From contig NZ_RCIZ01000003.1 of the NCBI RefSeq assembly GCF_003666685.1, forward strand, positions 62,001 to 126,000: a DNA stretch of 64,000 bases, read 5' to 3'. Under the pieces are notes generated by a model. That model saw nothing but the letters and a program-made list of their open reading frames with translations. It had not been told where the DNA came from and did no database searches. The DNA comes from Mesorhizobium sp. YM1C-6-2. GTDB lineage: Bacteria; Pseudomonadota; Alphaproteobacteria; Rhizobiales; Rhizobiaceae. Positions 35,713-44,123 of this stretch are shown piece after piece. The stretch's first letter is position 1. Each line of letters begins with the position of its first letter. A program made the position numbers and the translations under genes.

Positions 35713-35782
35713 TCTTTTGATCCCTGTCGGCCCTCCGGGCCTCCACGCCTCTTGAGCGTTCCTGCAGGCTCTCGAACATCAT
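35672..35782 (-). CDS. 36-codon upstream reading frame repeating the Ffh N-terminus
   Basis: A frame starts at ATG ATG (35782) behind AAGGAAG and ends at a TGA that overlaps the ffh start by 11 bp. Its first nine residues, MMFESLQER, equal those of Ffh, and the two starts are exactly 100 bp apart. After residue 9 it diverges (SRGVEARRADRDQKRTKAFM). It is thus a degenerate tandem copy of the ffh start region. It may be only a relic, or a translated leader that couples ribosomes to ffh. No independent function is recognised. Confidence 0.5.
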   Translation of the reverse strand: MMFESLQERSRGVEARRADRDQKRTKAFMRRGLNDV

Positions 35783-36032
35783 GCTTCCTTCGGTCTCGGA
35801 TCGGGTCAGACCCGAGAGGTAGTGCATCCGCTCCGGAGGTCCAAGCAATGCGCAAAGCCAAAAAGCACCCGGGGGCGCATCGCGCTGCCGGGTGTTGGCC
35901 TCCGGGATCGATTTATACCCACCCTGATACAGGGCTTTGGGGGTCCCGGTCGGCTGCTCGGAGTATACACTCGTCGCGGAATTTCGCGGCGCTTAGACAG
36001 GAAAAGCCGGAAAGAGTCAAGTTTCGGCTGAC
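35783..36032. other. Leader and terminator region between flavin oxidase and ffh
   Basis: This gap holds the terminator of the oxidase gene and, after it on the minus strand, the presumed ffh promoter. The sequence CGGGTCAGACCCG (about 35801-35813) is a short palindrome. No SRP RNA signature is present. Confidence 0.45.
35860..35894 (-). terminator. Intrinsic terminator of the flavin amine oxidase gene
   Basis: CACCCGG (35866-35872) pairs with CCGGGTG (35888-35894), followed on the minus strand by CTTTTTGG. It lies about 140 bp past the stop of the oxidase gene and isolates ffh from it. Confidence 0.65.
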
Positions 36033-37265
36033 TCAGGCGAGCCTGGCGATCACCTGCCGCGCCACCGCCTCGCCGGAGAGGCGCGCGCCGCCGCAGGTCT
36101 GGATCAGCGGACCGGCCAGATGCTCGCCGGCGAACCAGATGCGCTCGCCCACCGGCTCTCCGAGGATGGCGCGGGCCGTCGCCCTGCCCGGACGCGCCGC
36201 CGCATAGGCGCCGCGCACCCAGCGCTCGCCGCTCCAGTTGGTCATCGCGGCGCGGCCGACATATTTGCGGATATCGTTGCCGAAGATGCCGCAGAGCTGG
36301 CGCACGACATAGTCGATGCCGGCTGCCTCGCCGGCCGCCTCCATCTCCCAGGCGAAGTCGCCGCCGACGAAGCCGACCATCAGGTCGATGTCGAAGGGGA
36401 AGCACAGGAAGAACAGATCGTGCCTTGCATGGCCCTCGATCAGCAGGTCGTGGAAAGGCTGCAGGCCGAAGCGGCCACCGCTGATCTCGACCGGGATTTT
36501 CGTCAGCATGCCCATCGGGAGATCGTAGAACGCTTCCGCGTGGGGAACCGGCAAATCGGGCAGGAATTCGATCTCGCCGAAGGCGAGCACGGCGGGCGAG
36601 GCTGTTACGATCGCGGCCTTCGCCTTGATGGTGCCGCGGTCGGTGCCGACGGCGACGCCGGGGCCGCCCCAGCGGATGTTCCTGGCCGGGGTGGAAAGCT
36701 CGACCGGCAGGCCGGCGCCGAAACGCTCGACCAGCGCGCCAAACCCTTCCTTGGTGAAATAGTTCGGATCGAGATCGGCGGCGGCGTTGAAGTCGGCGAT
36801 CGAGATCTCGTCGTCGTCCATGCCGAAATCCATCGGCCCGCAGAAGGTCGAGGCGGCCCGCAGCGCGTGGCTGTCCGACAGCAGCGAGGCAAGGTCGGCG
36901 TCGACGCCCTTATGCGCGGTGATACTCGCCTGGATTTGCGCGTCGGCGGCCTTGGTGGCGGCAAGCTCGTCGCTGCTCGCCCTGCGCCTGCCGTAGTAGA
37001 GATGGTCGAGGTTCATGTCGTGTTGGAACAGCGTCCAGCCTGCGGCCCTGGCCTCCTCGAAATAGGGGTTGCGGTCGGCGGCATGCAGCCAGGCGCAGCC
37101 GACGTCGAAGGGGATGCCGAAATGCCTCGACGAGGTGAAGGCGCGCCCGCCAATCCTGTCCATCGCCTCGATGATCCTGAAGGAGCGGCCCGCCGCCTGC
37201 AGCGTTTTCGCCGCCGCCAGCCCGGACGATCCGGCGCCGACGATCACCACATCGACATCTTCCAT
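36033..37265 (-). CDS. FAD-dependent amine oxidase-like protein
   Basis: The 410-aa flavoprotein begins with the dinucleotide motif VDVVIVGAGSSGLAAAKTLQ (about 4-23) and DRIGGRAFTSS, the FAD-binding block of flavin-containing amine oxidases and phytoene-desaturase-like proteins. It ends with WFAGEHLAGPLIQTCGGARL, the second FAD region. Such enzymes oxidise amines, but the substrate is not deducible. No signal peptide is present. It is a single gene ending in its own terminator. Confidence 0.88.
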   Translation of the reverse strand: MEDVDVVIVGAGSSGLAAAKTLQAAGRSFRIIEAMDRIGGRAFTSSRHFGIPFDVGCAWLHAADRNPYFEEARAAGWTLFQHDMNLDHLYYGRRRASSDELAATKAADAQIQASITAHKGVDADLASLLSDSHALRAASTFCGPMDFGMDDDEISIADFNAAADLDPNYFTKEGFGALVERFGAGLPVELSTPARNIRWGGPGVAVGTDRGTIKAKAAIVTASPAVLAFGEIEFLPDLPVPHAEAFYDLPMGMLTKIPVEISGGRFGLQPFHDLLIEGHARHDLFFLCFPFDIDLMVGFVGGDFAWEMEAAGEAAGIDYVVRQLCGIFGNDIRKYVGRAAMTNWSGERWVRGAYAAARPGRATARAILGEPVGERIWFAGEHLAGPLIQTCGGARLSGEAVARQVIARLA

Positions 37266-37372
37266 GGCCGGTTTCCCCTCAGAAAAGGCCTGGGCAATAG
37301 GGAAAGATTATTCAAGTTCAGCGCGGCGCGCCAGTGGCGCCACCGCACGGCGACGGCTCGTTGGCAGGCCGG

Positions 37373-38323
37373 TCAGCCGAGATCTGGCTTCACCCTCAGC
37401 GGCGAGCGCGGGTGGAGCAAGAGCAGCCAGGTGAGCAGGATGGAGACGATGCTGATGCCGGCAATCGTCGCGGTCTCGGCCGGCGTCCAGGCAAGGCCGT
37501 CGAGTGGCGGCGCGCGGAAGAGCGCCAGCCCGCCCAGCGTGTCGTCATGCGAGATCAGCAGGAAGCCGACGATGTTGTTGCCGAAATGCGCACCCATGGC
37601 GGCGCCGAGATTGCCGGTCGCGTAGACGAGCAGCGCGAGCAGGGCGGCGAAGGCGCCGATCGAGACGGCGACGCCGATGTTCATGCCGAGCACGGAGGCC
37701 GGGTTCCAGTGCAGCGCGGTGAAGACGAGCGTCGGCAGCACCGCCCAGACGAGCGGGCTTTTGAAGCGGTAGGCGAGGCCGCGCTGCAGGTAGCCGCGGA
37801 ACAGCAGCTCCTCGGAGGAGGTCTGGACGAAGGCGAGGAAGAGGATCGGCAGCAGCAGCAGCGCCCATATGCCGAGGCCGATCGGACCGCGGCCGACGTC
37901 GGGGATGATGAGGAGGTAGCCGAGTTCGGTGAGCACCGAGGTGATCAGCACGGCGACGAAGCCGTTGAGGAAGCCGGAGCGCGACAGGCGGGCGCTGTTG
38001 CCGAAGAGCCGCCTCAGCTTTTCGCCGTGGAAGCCGCGCATGGCGATCCAGACGCCCAGCCAGATGCCGGCGAAGGTGGCGAGGGTGGCGACGAGGCCGC
38101 CGGCCGTGCTGAGGAACCGTTCGAGGACCGGTCCCTGCTCGAAGGTGAGCGCGCTCTCCGCGCCGGAGCGGATCCAGCCATAGGTGCCGGCGAAGACCAC
38201 CGCGATGGTGACGGCGAACCAGCAGACCGTCACCACCACCACGCCGGCGGCGAGGCGGGGCAGCGTGGTCTTTTCGTTCGGCGAGCGCCGGTAGCGCTCG
38301 AAAGCGGCGGGATCGATGGCCAT
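37373..38323 (-). CDS. CPBP family intramembrane glutamic endopeptidase
   Basis: The 316-aa membrane protein has about eight hydrophobic segments and the CPBP (Abi/CAAX) protease motif SSEELLFRGYLQRGL at about residues 167-181. Later membrane motifs with His follow (TLVFTALHWNPASV; MGAHFGNNIVGFLL). The Glu pair and the two His are the expected active-site residues. Family members process membrane proteins or peptides, and several give immunity to bacteriocins. The target here is unknown. Confidence 0.88.
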   Translation of the reverse strand: MAIDPAAFERYRRSPNEKTTLPRLAAGVVVVTVCWFAVTIAVVFAGTYGWIRSGAESALTFEQGPVLERFLSTAGGLVATLATFAGIWLGVWIAMRGFHGEKLRRLFGNSARLSRSGFLNGFVAVLITSVLTELGYLLIIPDVGRGPIGLGIWALLLLPILFLAFVQTSSEELLFRGYLQRGLAYRFKSPLVWAVLPTLVFTALHWNPASVLGMNIGVAVSIGAFAALLALLVYATGNLGAAMGAHFGNNIVGFLLISHDDTLGGLALFRAPPLDGLAWTPAETATIAGISIVSILLTWLLLLHPRSPLRVKPDLG

Positions 38324-38430
38324 CGGAGAACCTGTCGAGTGGAAGGTCAGCCGCGATAGGCTCGATGAAAACGTCCCGCGTCAAGGGCGGCAGACGCCTT
38401 CTCCATGAGGATGGTGAAGAAAGCCCACTG

Positions 38431-38464
38431 AAAAAAGCCCGCCGGGATTTTCGCCGGCGGGCTT
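38431..38464 (-). terminator. Intrinsic terminator of the SH3/DUF1236 gene
   Basis: GCCCGCCGG (38437-38445) pairs with CCGGCGGGC (38454-38462), followed on the minus strand by TTTTTT. It lies about 30 bp past the stop codon. Confidence 0.92.
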
Positions 38465-38494
38465 TCGGAAGGGCACTTCCTCTAACGCTTCAAG

Positions 38495-39172
38495 TCAGCG
38501 CATCACATAGACGATCCGCCGCGAACCCGGTTCGACGAGCACCTGCTGGTTGTTCACATAGACGTAGCGATACTCGTAGTCGGGGATTTCCCTGAGCGTC
38601 ACGGTTTCGGGCAGGCCGGCGCCGACGACGACTTCGCCGTCGAGATAGACCGGGTCGATCTGGTTGGACGAGACGTAGGTGCGGACCCGGTCCGGCGGAT
38701 CGATGACGGTGCCGGCAGCCGCGCCGCCGACCACGCCCGCGCCGCCGCCGACAACCGCGCCGACCGGGCCGCCGACGATGGCGCCGGCAACCGCGCCGGT
38801 GACGCCGCCGGTAATGGCGCCGGTGGCGCCGCCATCGACGTCAGCAGGGGCTTCGACGATGCGGACGCCGGAGTTCGCCGGGCGCTCGGTGACGACGACC
38901 TGCGTGCCGCCGTAATCGCCGGTCAGATAGTCGGAATAGACCCAGCCTTCGCCGCCATTGAAGGCGATGACGCACCATTTGCTGCCCTCGAGGCAGCCGT
39001 TGAGGTTGGCGGACTGGCCGGCGCCGATGACGCCGAGGACCTGATGATGCGGGCCTGGCCCGGCACGGACGTTGAGGTCGGTGGTGACGACGACGGCCGA
39101 CTGCGCGAAAGCCGCCCCCGTCATGGCGAGCAACGCGCCGGCCGCCGCCGAGACAAGGAATTTGGTGTGCAT
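38495..39172 (-). CDS. Exported SH3-like and DUF1236 domain protein
   Basis: The 225-aa protein has a Sec signal (MHTKFLVSAAAGALLAMTGA, cleavage after AFA). A bacterial SH3 domain follows (VVTTDLNVRAGPGPHHQVLG to GWVYSDYLTG, about 27-85). A Gly/Ala-rich segment at about 115-155 has glycine-zipper-like repeats (GAIVGGPVGAVVGGGAGVVG) that could insert in or associate with a membrane. The C-terminal DUF1236 unit is VTLREIPDYEYRYVYVNNQQ. It is probably periplasmic and binds cell wall. An EcfG-like promoter precedes it, so it may be an envelope stress protein. Confidence 0.88.
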   Translation of the reverse strand: MHTKFLVSAAAGALLAMTGAAFAQSAVVVTTDLNVRAGPGPHHQVLGVIGAGQSANLNGCLEGSKWCVIAFNGGEGWVYSDYLTGDYGGTQVVVTERPANSGVRIVEAPADVDGGATGAITGGVTGAVAGAIVGGPVGAVVGGGAGVVGGAAAGTVIDPPDRVRTYVSSNQIDPVYLDGEVVVGAGLPETVTLREIPDYEYRYVYVNNQQVLVEPGSRRIVYVMR

Positions 39173-39508
39173 TTTTCGTCTCCGTTATCTTGGTCCCTCG
39201 ACCTTCAAACGGGGCTCAAATCGATCAGTTCCAGCTAAACAAACCCGCTTCATGACGTTTTGTTGCATTCGGTTTCAGCGGTCGGCGGGCGGCGCGTCGG
39301 CGCAGGGTCCTTGCGTCAGGCGGACCGCGCCGGGAGTGTCCGATTGATCACAACTAGGACAACATCGCCCGCTAGGCGCGATTAACCGCAACAAACGCTT
39401 GATCAGCAGCGGTTTTTTAGGCATTCGCAGCGGACAAAGGCTGCTTTACGTATGTGTTCGCGGGCGCGACGAGCCCGCACTACGTGGGTCCAGGCACAGG
39501 AGAAGAGC
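39173..39508. other. Divergent control region before DUF1236 protein and transglycosylase genes
   Basis: This 336-bp gap contains the EcfG-like promoter on the minus strand. It also has a GCGGGC/GCCCGC hairpin at about 39460-39476 close to the transglycosylase ribosome-binding site. No further gene is seen. Confidence 0.45.
39208..39232 (-). promoter_or_regulatory. EcfG-type general stress promoter of the SH3/DUF1236 gene
   Basis: On the minus strand GGAAC (39232-39228) is followed after exactly 16 bp by CGTT (39211-39208), an exact match to the alphaproteobacterial EcfG/RpoE2 consensus. The expected transcription start is about 30 bp before the ATG at 39172. Confidence 0.65.
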
Positions 39509-40306
39509 ATGGCATTCTTTGCCAAGGGAAAGATGATCGCGGCGGTCGGCGCCGCCTTGCTCGGCCTGCTGGCCGGTTCCGCGCAGGCCGCCGAGTGCGG
39601 AAACGGTGCCGCCGGATTCGAACAGTGGAAGGCGGATTTCGCCAATGAGGCGAGGGCCGCCGGCGTCAGGAACAAGGGCCTTGCGGCGCTGGACAGCGCG
39701 AACTACGCATCGGCGACGATCAAGGCCGACCGCGCCGTCAAGAAGGCCTTCAGCGGCTCGGTGGAATCCTTCATGCAGCGCCGCGGCGCCAATGTGATCA
39801 TTTCGAAGGGCCGTTCGCTGAAGAAGTCGAACGCGGCGCTGTTCGACAAGATCGAAAGCACCTACGGCGTGTCGCCCGGCGTGCTGCTCGCCATCTGGGG
39901 CATGGAGACCGGCTTCGGCTCCTTCATGGGCAAGCAGAACACGGTCTCGGCGATCGTCACGCTGGCCTATGACTGCCGCCGCCCGGGCTTCTTCACCCCG
40001 CATGCCGTCGCAGCGCTGATGCTGGTCGACCGCGGCGCTTTGAGCGCCGGCTCGGTCGGCGCCATGCATGGCGAGATCGGCCACACCCAGTTCCTGCCGG
40101 GCAACGTCCTGAAATACGGCGTCGGCAACATGAACCTGCGCGACAAGAGCACGGCGCTGATGTCCACCGCCAACTTCCTCAGGGCGCATGGCTGGCGGCC
40201 GGGCGTCGGCGCCCAAGGCAATATGGGCGCGATCGCGGGCTGGAACTCGGCGAGCGTCTACCAGCAGGCCATCGCCCGCATCGCCACGGCCATCGACGGC
40301 GAATAA
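39509..40306 (+). CDS. Lytic murein transglycosylase (MltB/SLT_2 type)
   Basis: The 265-aa protein starts at ATG 39509 behind AGGAGAAG. A signal peptide (MIAAVGAALLGLLAGSAQA) is followed by an SLT_2 domain. The catalytic Glu is in LLAIWGMETGFGSFMG (about residue 134), and GEIGHTQFLPGNVLKYG is the substrate-binding block. These enzymes cut peptidoglycan glycan strands to 1,6-anhydro products in the periplasm. It lacks the C-terminal peptidoglycan-binding domain found in longer paralogues. It is a single gene with a strong terminator. Confidence 0.93.
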   Translation: MAFFAKGKMIAAVGAALLGLLAGSAQAAECGNGAAGFEQWKADFANEARAAGVRNKGLAALDSANYASATIKADRAVKKAFSGSVESFMQRRGANVIISKGRSLKKSNAALFDKIESTYGVSPGVLLAIWGMETGFGSFMGKQNTVSAIVTLAYDCRRPGFFTPHAVAALMLVDRGALSAGSVGAMHGEIGHTQFLPGNVLKYGVGNMNLRDKSTALMSTANFLRAHGWRPGVGAQGNMGAIAGWNSASVYQQAIARIATAIDGE

Positions 40307-40326
40307 CGGCAGACTTCATTCCAAAC

Positions 40327-40357
40327 AAAAAAGCCCGGCCATGTGCCGGGCTTTTTT
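40327..40357. terminator. Bidirectional terminator between transglycosylase gene and argG
   Basis: AAAAAAGCCCGGC (40327-40339) pairs with GCCGGGCTTTTTT (40345-40357). A run of A on one side and T on the other gives a U-tailed hairpin for both convergent transcripts. Confidence 0.95.
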
Positions 40358-40374
40358 GTTGTCTGCGAGGATTC

Positions 40375-41601
40375 TTACGACTTGCGCCTGCGGGCTGCCA
40401 GCGTGCGAAGGCGCAGGCCGTTGAGCCGGATGAAGCCCTCAGCGTCCTTCTGGTCGTAGGCGCCGCGATCGTCCTCGAAGGTGACCAGCGCGTCGGAATA
40501 GAGCGACTTGTCCGAGCGGCGACCGGTGACGATGACGTTGCCCTTGTAGAGCTTCAGCCGGACGTCGCCCTCGACGTCCTCCTGGCTCTTGTCGATGAGG
40601 GCCTGCAGCATCTCGCGCTCGGGCGAGAACCAGAAGCCGTTGTAGATGAGCTCCGCATAGCGCGGCATCAGCTCGTCCTTGAGGTGCGCCGCGCCGCGGT
40701 CGAGCGTGATCGATTCGATGGCGCGGTGGGCGGCGAGCAGGATGGTGCCGCCGGGGGTTTCGTAGACGCCGCGGCTCTTCATGCCGACGAAGCGGTTTTC
40801 GACAAGGTCGAGACGGCCGATGCCGTTGTCGTGGCCGAGTTCGTTCAGCGCCGCGAGCATAGAGGCCGGCGAAAGCTTCTTGCCGTTCAGCGCAACCGGA
40901 TCGCCCTTGCTGAAGCTGAGGGTGATTTCGGTAGGCTCGTCTGGCGCCTGCATCGGCGAAAGCGTGCGCTGGTAGACATATTCCGGCGGCTCGTCCCAGG
41001 GGTCTTCCAGCACCTTGCCCTCGGAGGAGGAGTGCAGGAGGTTCGCGTCCACCGAGAAGGGAGCCTCGTTGCGCTTGTCCTTGGCGATCGGGATCTGGTG
41101 CTTTTCGGCGAAGTCGATGAGATCGGTGCGTGACTTGAAGGACCAGTCGCGCCACGGCGCGATGACCTTGATGTCGGGGTTCAGCGCATAGGCCGAGAGC
41201 TCGAAGCGAACCTGGTCGTTGCCCTTGCCGGTGGCGCCATGCGCGACGGCGTCGGCGCCGGTTTCGGCTGCGATATCGACAAGATGCTTCGAGATCAGCG
41301 GACGGGCGATCGAGGTGCCAAGCAGATAGACGCCTTCATACTGGGCGTTGGCACGGAACATCGGGAAGACGAAGTCCGAAACGAACTCCTCGCGGACGTC
41401 CATGATGCGGATATCCTTGACGCCGAGCATCTCGGCCTTCCTGCGCGCCGGCTCGAGGTCGCTGTCGCCCTGGCCGAGGTCGGCGGTAAAGGTAACCACC
41501 TCCGCGCCGAGTTCGGTCTGCAGCCATTTCAGGATGATCGAGGTGTCGAGCCCGCCCGAATAGGCAAGCACCACCTTCTTGACGTCTTTCCACTTCGACA
41601 T
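40375..41601 (-). CDS. argG: Argininosuccinate synthase
   Basis: ArgG joins citrulline and aspartate with ATP in arginine synthesis. The 408-aa protein has the N-type ATP pyrophosphatase loop [17 protein letters not shown] (about 11-27). It also has [31 protein letters not shown] (citrulline/aspartate region, about 117-131) and APWRDW. It stands alone on the minus strand with a structured leader and a bidirectional terminator. Confidence 0.98.
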   Translation of the reverse strand: MSKWKDVKKVVLAYSGGLDTSIILKWLQTELGAEVVTFTADLGQGDSDLEPARRKAEMLGVKDIRIMDVREEFVSDFVFPMFRANAQYEGVYLLGTSIARPLISKHLVDIAAETGADAVAHGATGKGNDQVRFELSAYALNPDIKVIAPWRDWSFKSRTDLIDFAEKHQIPIAKDKRNEAPFSVDANLLHSSSEGKVLEDPWDEPPEYVYQRTLSPMQAPDEPTEITLSFSKGDPVALNGKKLSPASMLAALNELGHDNGIGRLDLVENRFVGMKSRGVYETPGGTILLAAHRAIESITLDRGAAHLKDELMPRYAELIYNGFWFSPEREMLQALIDKSQEDVEGDVRLKLYKGNVIVTGRRSDKSLYSDALVTFEDDRGAYDQKDAEGFIRLNGLRLRTLAARRRKS

Positions 41602-41616
41602 GCCGGTCCCCGGTTG

Positions 41617-41658
41617 GCATGATCCCTAAAGCCGCGGACTCGTCAGCCGGGATCATGC
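41617..41658 (-). promoter_or_regulatory. Hairpin in the argG leader
   Basis: GCATGATCCC (41617-41626) pairs with GGGATCATGC (41649-41658), a perfect 10-bp stem with a 22-base loop ending 15 bp before the argG start codon. It could be an operator or an RNA element near the ribosome-binding site. No known riboswitch is recognised. Confidence 0.5.
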
Positions 41659-41785
41659 GACAGAAAAAACTGGTCAGAGCGCCACCCGGAACGGACAGGC
41701 TCTCATTTTCGGGGCACTCATATTCAGGAAAGGCCGCGCGGGCAATATGATGCCGCTCGTCCGCAGGGTCTCCGTCCGGCGCGTT

Positions 41786-41962
41786 TTATCGTCCGGCTCG
41801 ACTACGGGGCTTCAGTTGAGACCACAGATCGTAGCCGACAAGAGCGATCCCGATCAAAATGGCCCCGGCGAGATCGAGCCGGGGCACGCGGTACAGCATG
41901 ATGCCGAAGAACGCCGCCAAACACAGGAAGGCTAGGAGAGCGAAGATCCGCTTGCGTGTCAT
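41786..41962 (-). CDS. 58-aa two-helix membrane protein in the TRAP operon
   Basis: A short frame starts at ATG 41962, 27 bp after the large TRAP permease stop, and encodes 58 aa: MTRKRIFALLAFLCLAAFFG, a PRLDLAGA turn, and AILIGIALVGYDLWSQLKPR with a basic end. Two membrane helices joined by a short loop are predicted. It is too short for common gene callers but lies in frame in the operon and has a charge pattern consistent with a real membrane protein. The function is unknown. It may assist the TRAP transporter. Confidence 0.65.
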   Translation of the reverse strand: MTRKRIFALLAFLCLAAFFGIMLYRVPRLDLAGAILIGIALVGYDLWSQLKPRSRAGR

Positions 41963-41989
41963 GCAACTGTCTCCGTGACCGTTCGTTCG

Positions 41990-43408
41990 TCAGCCGTAAA
42001 TGAGGTTCGGCAGCCAGTAGACTATCTGCGGGAATATGTAGATCAGCACCATGCAGAGGATGACGATAAGCATATAGGGCATCATGCCTCGGAAGATGTC
42101 TGAAATCTGCACATGGGCCGGCGCGATGCCCTTGAGGTAGTAGGCCGACATCGCCATCGGCGGCGACAGGAACGCGGTCTGCAGGTTGACTGCCACCAAT
42201 ATCCCGAAGAACAGCGGGTCGATGCCGAAATGCGGCAGCAGCGGCAGGAAGATCGGGATGAAGATGACGATGATCTCCGTCCATTCCAGCGGCCAGCCGA
42301 GAATGAAGATGATGAGCTGGGCCACGATCAGGAACATCAGCGGGCTCATGTCGAGACCGGTGACGAAATCGGCGATGAACTGCTGGCCGCCGAGATAGGC
42401 GAAGATCGAAGCGAAGGTCGCCGAGCCGACGAACAGCCAGCACACCATCGCCGAGGTGCGGGCCGTGAGATAGACGGACTCCTTCAGCCGCTGCCACGTC
42501 AGGGCACGGTAGGCGACGGCGAGCAGCAGCCCGCCGAGCGCGCCGATGGCGGCGGCCTCCGAAGGGGTAGCGAAGCCGAAGAGGATCGCGCCGAGAACGG
42601 CCAGGATGAGAAAGGCCAAGGGCACGAAGGAGGTGAACATCATCCAGCAGATTTCGAGGAACGAATGTTCGCCGACCTGTTCCGCCGTCGGTTTGGGGGC
42701 GAGCTGCGGCTGCAGCAGCGCCTTGCCGACGACATAGACGAGATAGAGCCCGGCCAGGAACAGGCCGGGGAGAAGTGCTGCCGCATACATGCGCACCACC
42801 GAGACGCCCGACGTCGCGGCATAGACGATGAGCAGGATCGACGGTGGGATCAGGATGCCGAGCGTTCCGCCGGAGCAGATCACGCCGGTGGCGTAGCGCA
42901 CGTCGTATTTCGCCTTGAGCATGGCCGGAAGGGCGAGCAGGCCCATCAAGGTGACAACGGCGCCGACAATGCCGGTTGCGGTAGCGAACAAGGTGCAGGT
43001 GATGAGCGCGGCCACCGCCATGGAACCCGGCACTCGCCTCGTGGCGATGAACAGCGTGGTGAACAGCCGGTCGACGATGTTGGCGCGTTCGACGATGTAA
43101 CCCATGAAGAGGAACAGCGGGATCGCCGTCAGCACGTCGTTCGACATGACCGAATAGGTCTGGTTCACGAACAGGTCGAAGATGCGGTTGTTGAAGAAGC
43201 CGCCGAGCCAGTGCTCCCATTGCGTGAAGGGGCTGAGATCCTGCTCCACCGCTCGCTCATAGGCGCGCCACATGCGGCCGGCGTCGAAATAGGCGTAGTA
43301 GCCAAAGCCGACGCCGAGCGCCATCAGGGTGAAGGCGACGGGAAAGCCGAGGAAGATCGCCAGAATCAGGATCAGAAGCATGCCGACGGCAATTTGCGGA
43401 TCGCTCAT
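41990..43408 (-). CDS. TRAP transporter large permease (DctM type)
   Basis: The 472-aa protein has about twelve membrane segments typical of the DctM superfamily: GMLLILILAIFLGFPVAFTL, FLFMGYIVERANIVDRLF, VICSGGTLGILIPPSILLIV and a C-terminal IPIFLPLLPHFGIDPLFFGI region. The layout resembles the mannitol/chloroaromatic subgroup (COG4664). It drives solute uptake with a sodium gradient. Its ATG overlaps the small permease stop by 4 bp. Confidence 0.95.
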   Translation of the reverse strand: MSDPQIAVGMLLILILAIFLGFPVAFTLMALGVGFGYYAYFDAGRMWRAYERAVEQDLSPFTQWEHWLGGFFNNRIFDLFVNQTYSVMSNDVLTAIPLFLFMGYIVERANIVDRLFTTLFIATRRVPGSMAVAALITCTLFATATGIVGAVVTLMGLLALPAMLKAKYDVRYATGVICSGGTLGILIPPSILLIVYAATSGVSVVRMYAAALLPGLFLAGLYLVYVVGKALLQPQLAPKPTAEQVGEHSFLEICWMMFTSFVPLAFLILAVLGAILFGFATPSEAAAIGALGGLLLAVAYRALTWQRLKESVYLTARTSAMVCWLFVGSATFASIFAYLGGQQFIADFVTGLDMSPLMFLIVAQLIIFILGWPLEWTEIIVIFIPIFLPLLPHFGIDPLFFGILVAVNLQTAFLSPPMAMSAYYLKGIAPAHVQISDIFRGMMPYMLIVILCMVLIYIFPQIVYWLPNLIYG

Positions 43409-44052
43409 CGGTGGTCCTCGTCCCTTTTGTTGATCGTCGTGTCGTAGCCGGAAGGAATATCGATCGCTTCGGAGCTATGTTTGAGCGCGTCGAGCGTCTG
43501 AGCCTGCATGAGCACCGTTTCCGTCTCCTCGACATCGTCGACGGCGCGGACCCATTCACCCGTGCGCAGGCAGATGATGCAGCGGAAGACCTGCGCTATG
43601 CCCTGCAGGAAGAGCAGGATGCCCGCGGCGACGATCACCGACTTGAACTGGTAGATCGGGATTCCCGCCGGACTGTTCGAACTGACTTCCAGATAGCTCC
43701 AGGAGCGAGCGGCATATTTCCAGCCGGCGAAGACCAGCGCCAGCACGCCGGGGAAGAAGAACAGGAAATAAAGGACTAGCTCGACGATCGCCTGCGTGCG
43801 CGGCTTCCACAGCCGGTAGATGAAGTCGCCGCGCACATGGGCGTCACGAGACAGCGTGTAGGCGCCGGCCATCATGAACAGCGTGCCGTAGAGCATGTAG
43901 CTGAGGTCGAAGGCCCACGGCGTCGGCGCCCGGAATGCATAGCGCACGACGACCTCGTAGCCGATGCCGAAGGTCATCACCAGGATGCACCAGGCGAAGA
44001 CCTTGCCGAACCATGCCGACAGGTCGTCGGCGAAGCGTATGTAAGCTTGCAT
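43405..44052 (-). CDS. TRAP transporter small permease (DctQ type)
   Basis: The 215-aa protein starts at ATG 44052 (MQAYIRFADDLSAWFGKVFA) and has four membrane helices. The DctQ blocks VVVRYAFRAPTPWAFDLSYM and MMAGAYTLSRDAHVRGDFIY (about 35-85) are present. A hydrophilic tail of about 45 residues follows the last helix. It joins the large permease in the membrane. It is the middle gene of the dctP-dctQ-dctM order. Confidence 0.93.
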   Translation of the reverse strand: MQAYIRFADDLSAWFGKVFAWCILVMTFGIGYEVVVRYAFRAPTPWAFDLSYMLYGTLFMMAGAYTLSRDAHVRGDFIYRLWKPRTQAIVELVLYFLFFFPGVLALVFAGWKYAARSWSYLEVSSNSPAGIPIYQFKSVIVAAGILLFLQGIAQVFRCIICLRTGEWVRAVDDVEETETVLMQAQTLDALKHSSEAIDIPSGYDTTINKRDEDHR

Positions 44053-44123
44053 GGGTGTCCCTGCCTCCGGCGCGCAACCGAACGGGCCGGAGCATTCGTG
44101 CCCCGGCCCCGAAAGCGATGCGG

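Noticed and set aside
35783-36032. Possible SRP RNA gene next to ffh
   Set aside because: The conserved GGTCAGGTCCGGAAGGAAGCAG-type loop is absent. The hairpin there has a U-run and serves as a terminator.
41627-41658. CTGACGAGTCC in the argG leader resembles the hammerhead ribozyme core
   Set aside because: The second core element (GAAA after stem II) is missing and the helices do not form in the needed order.
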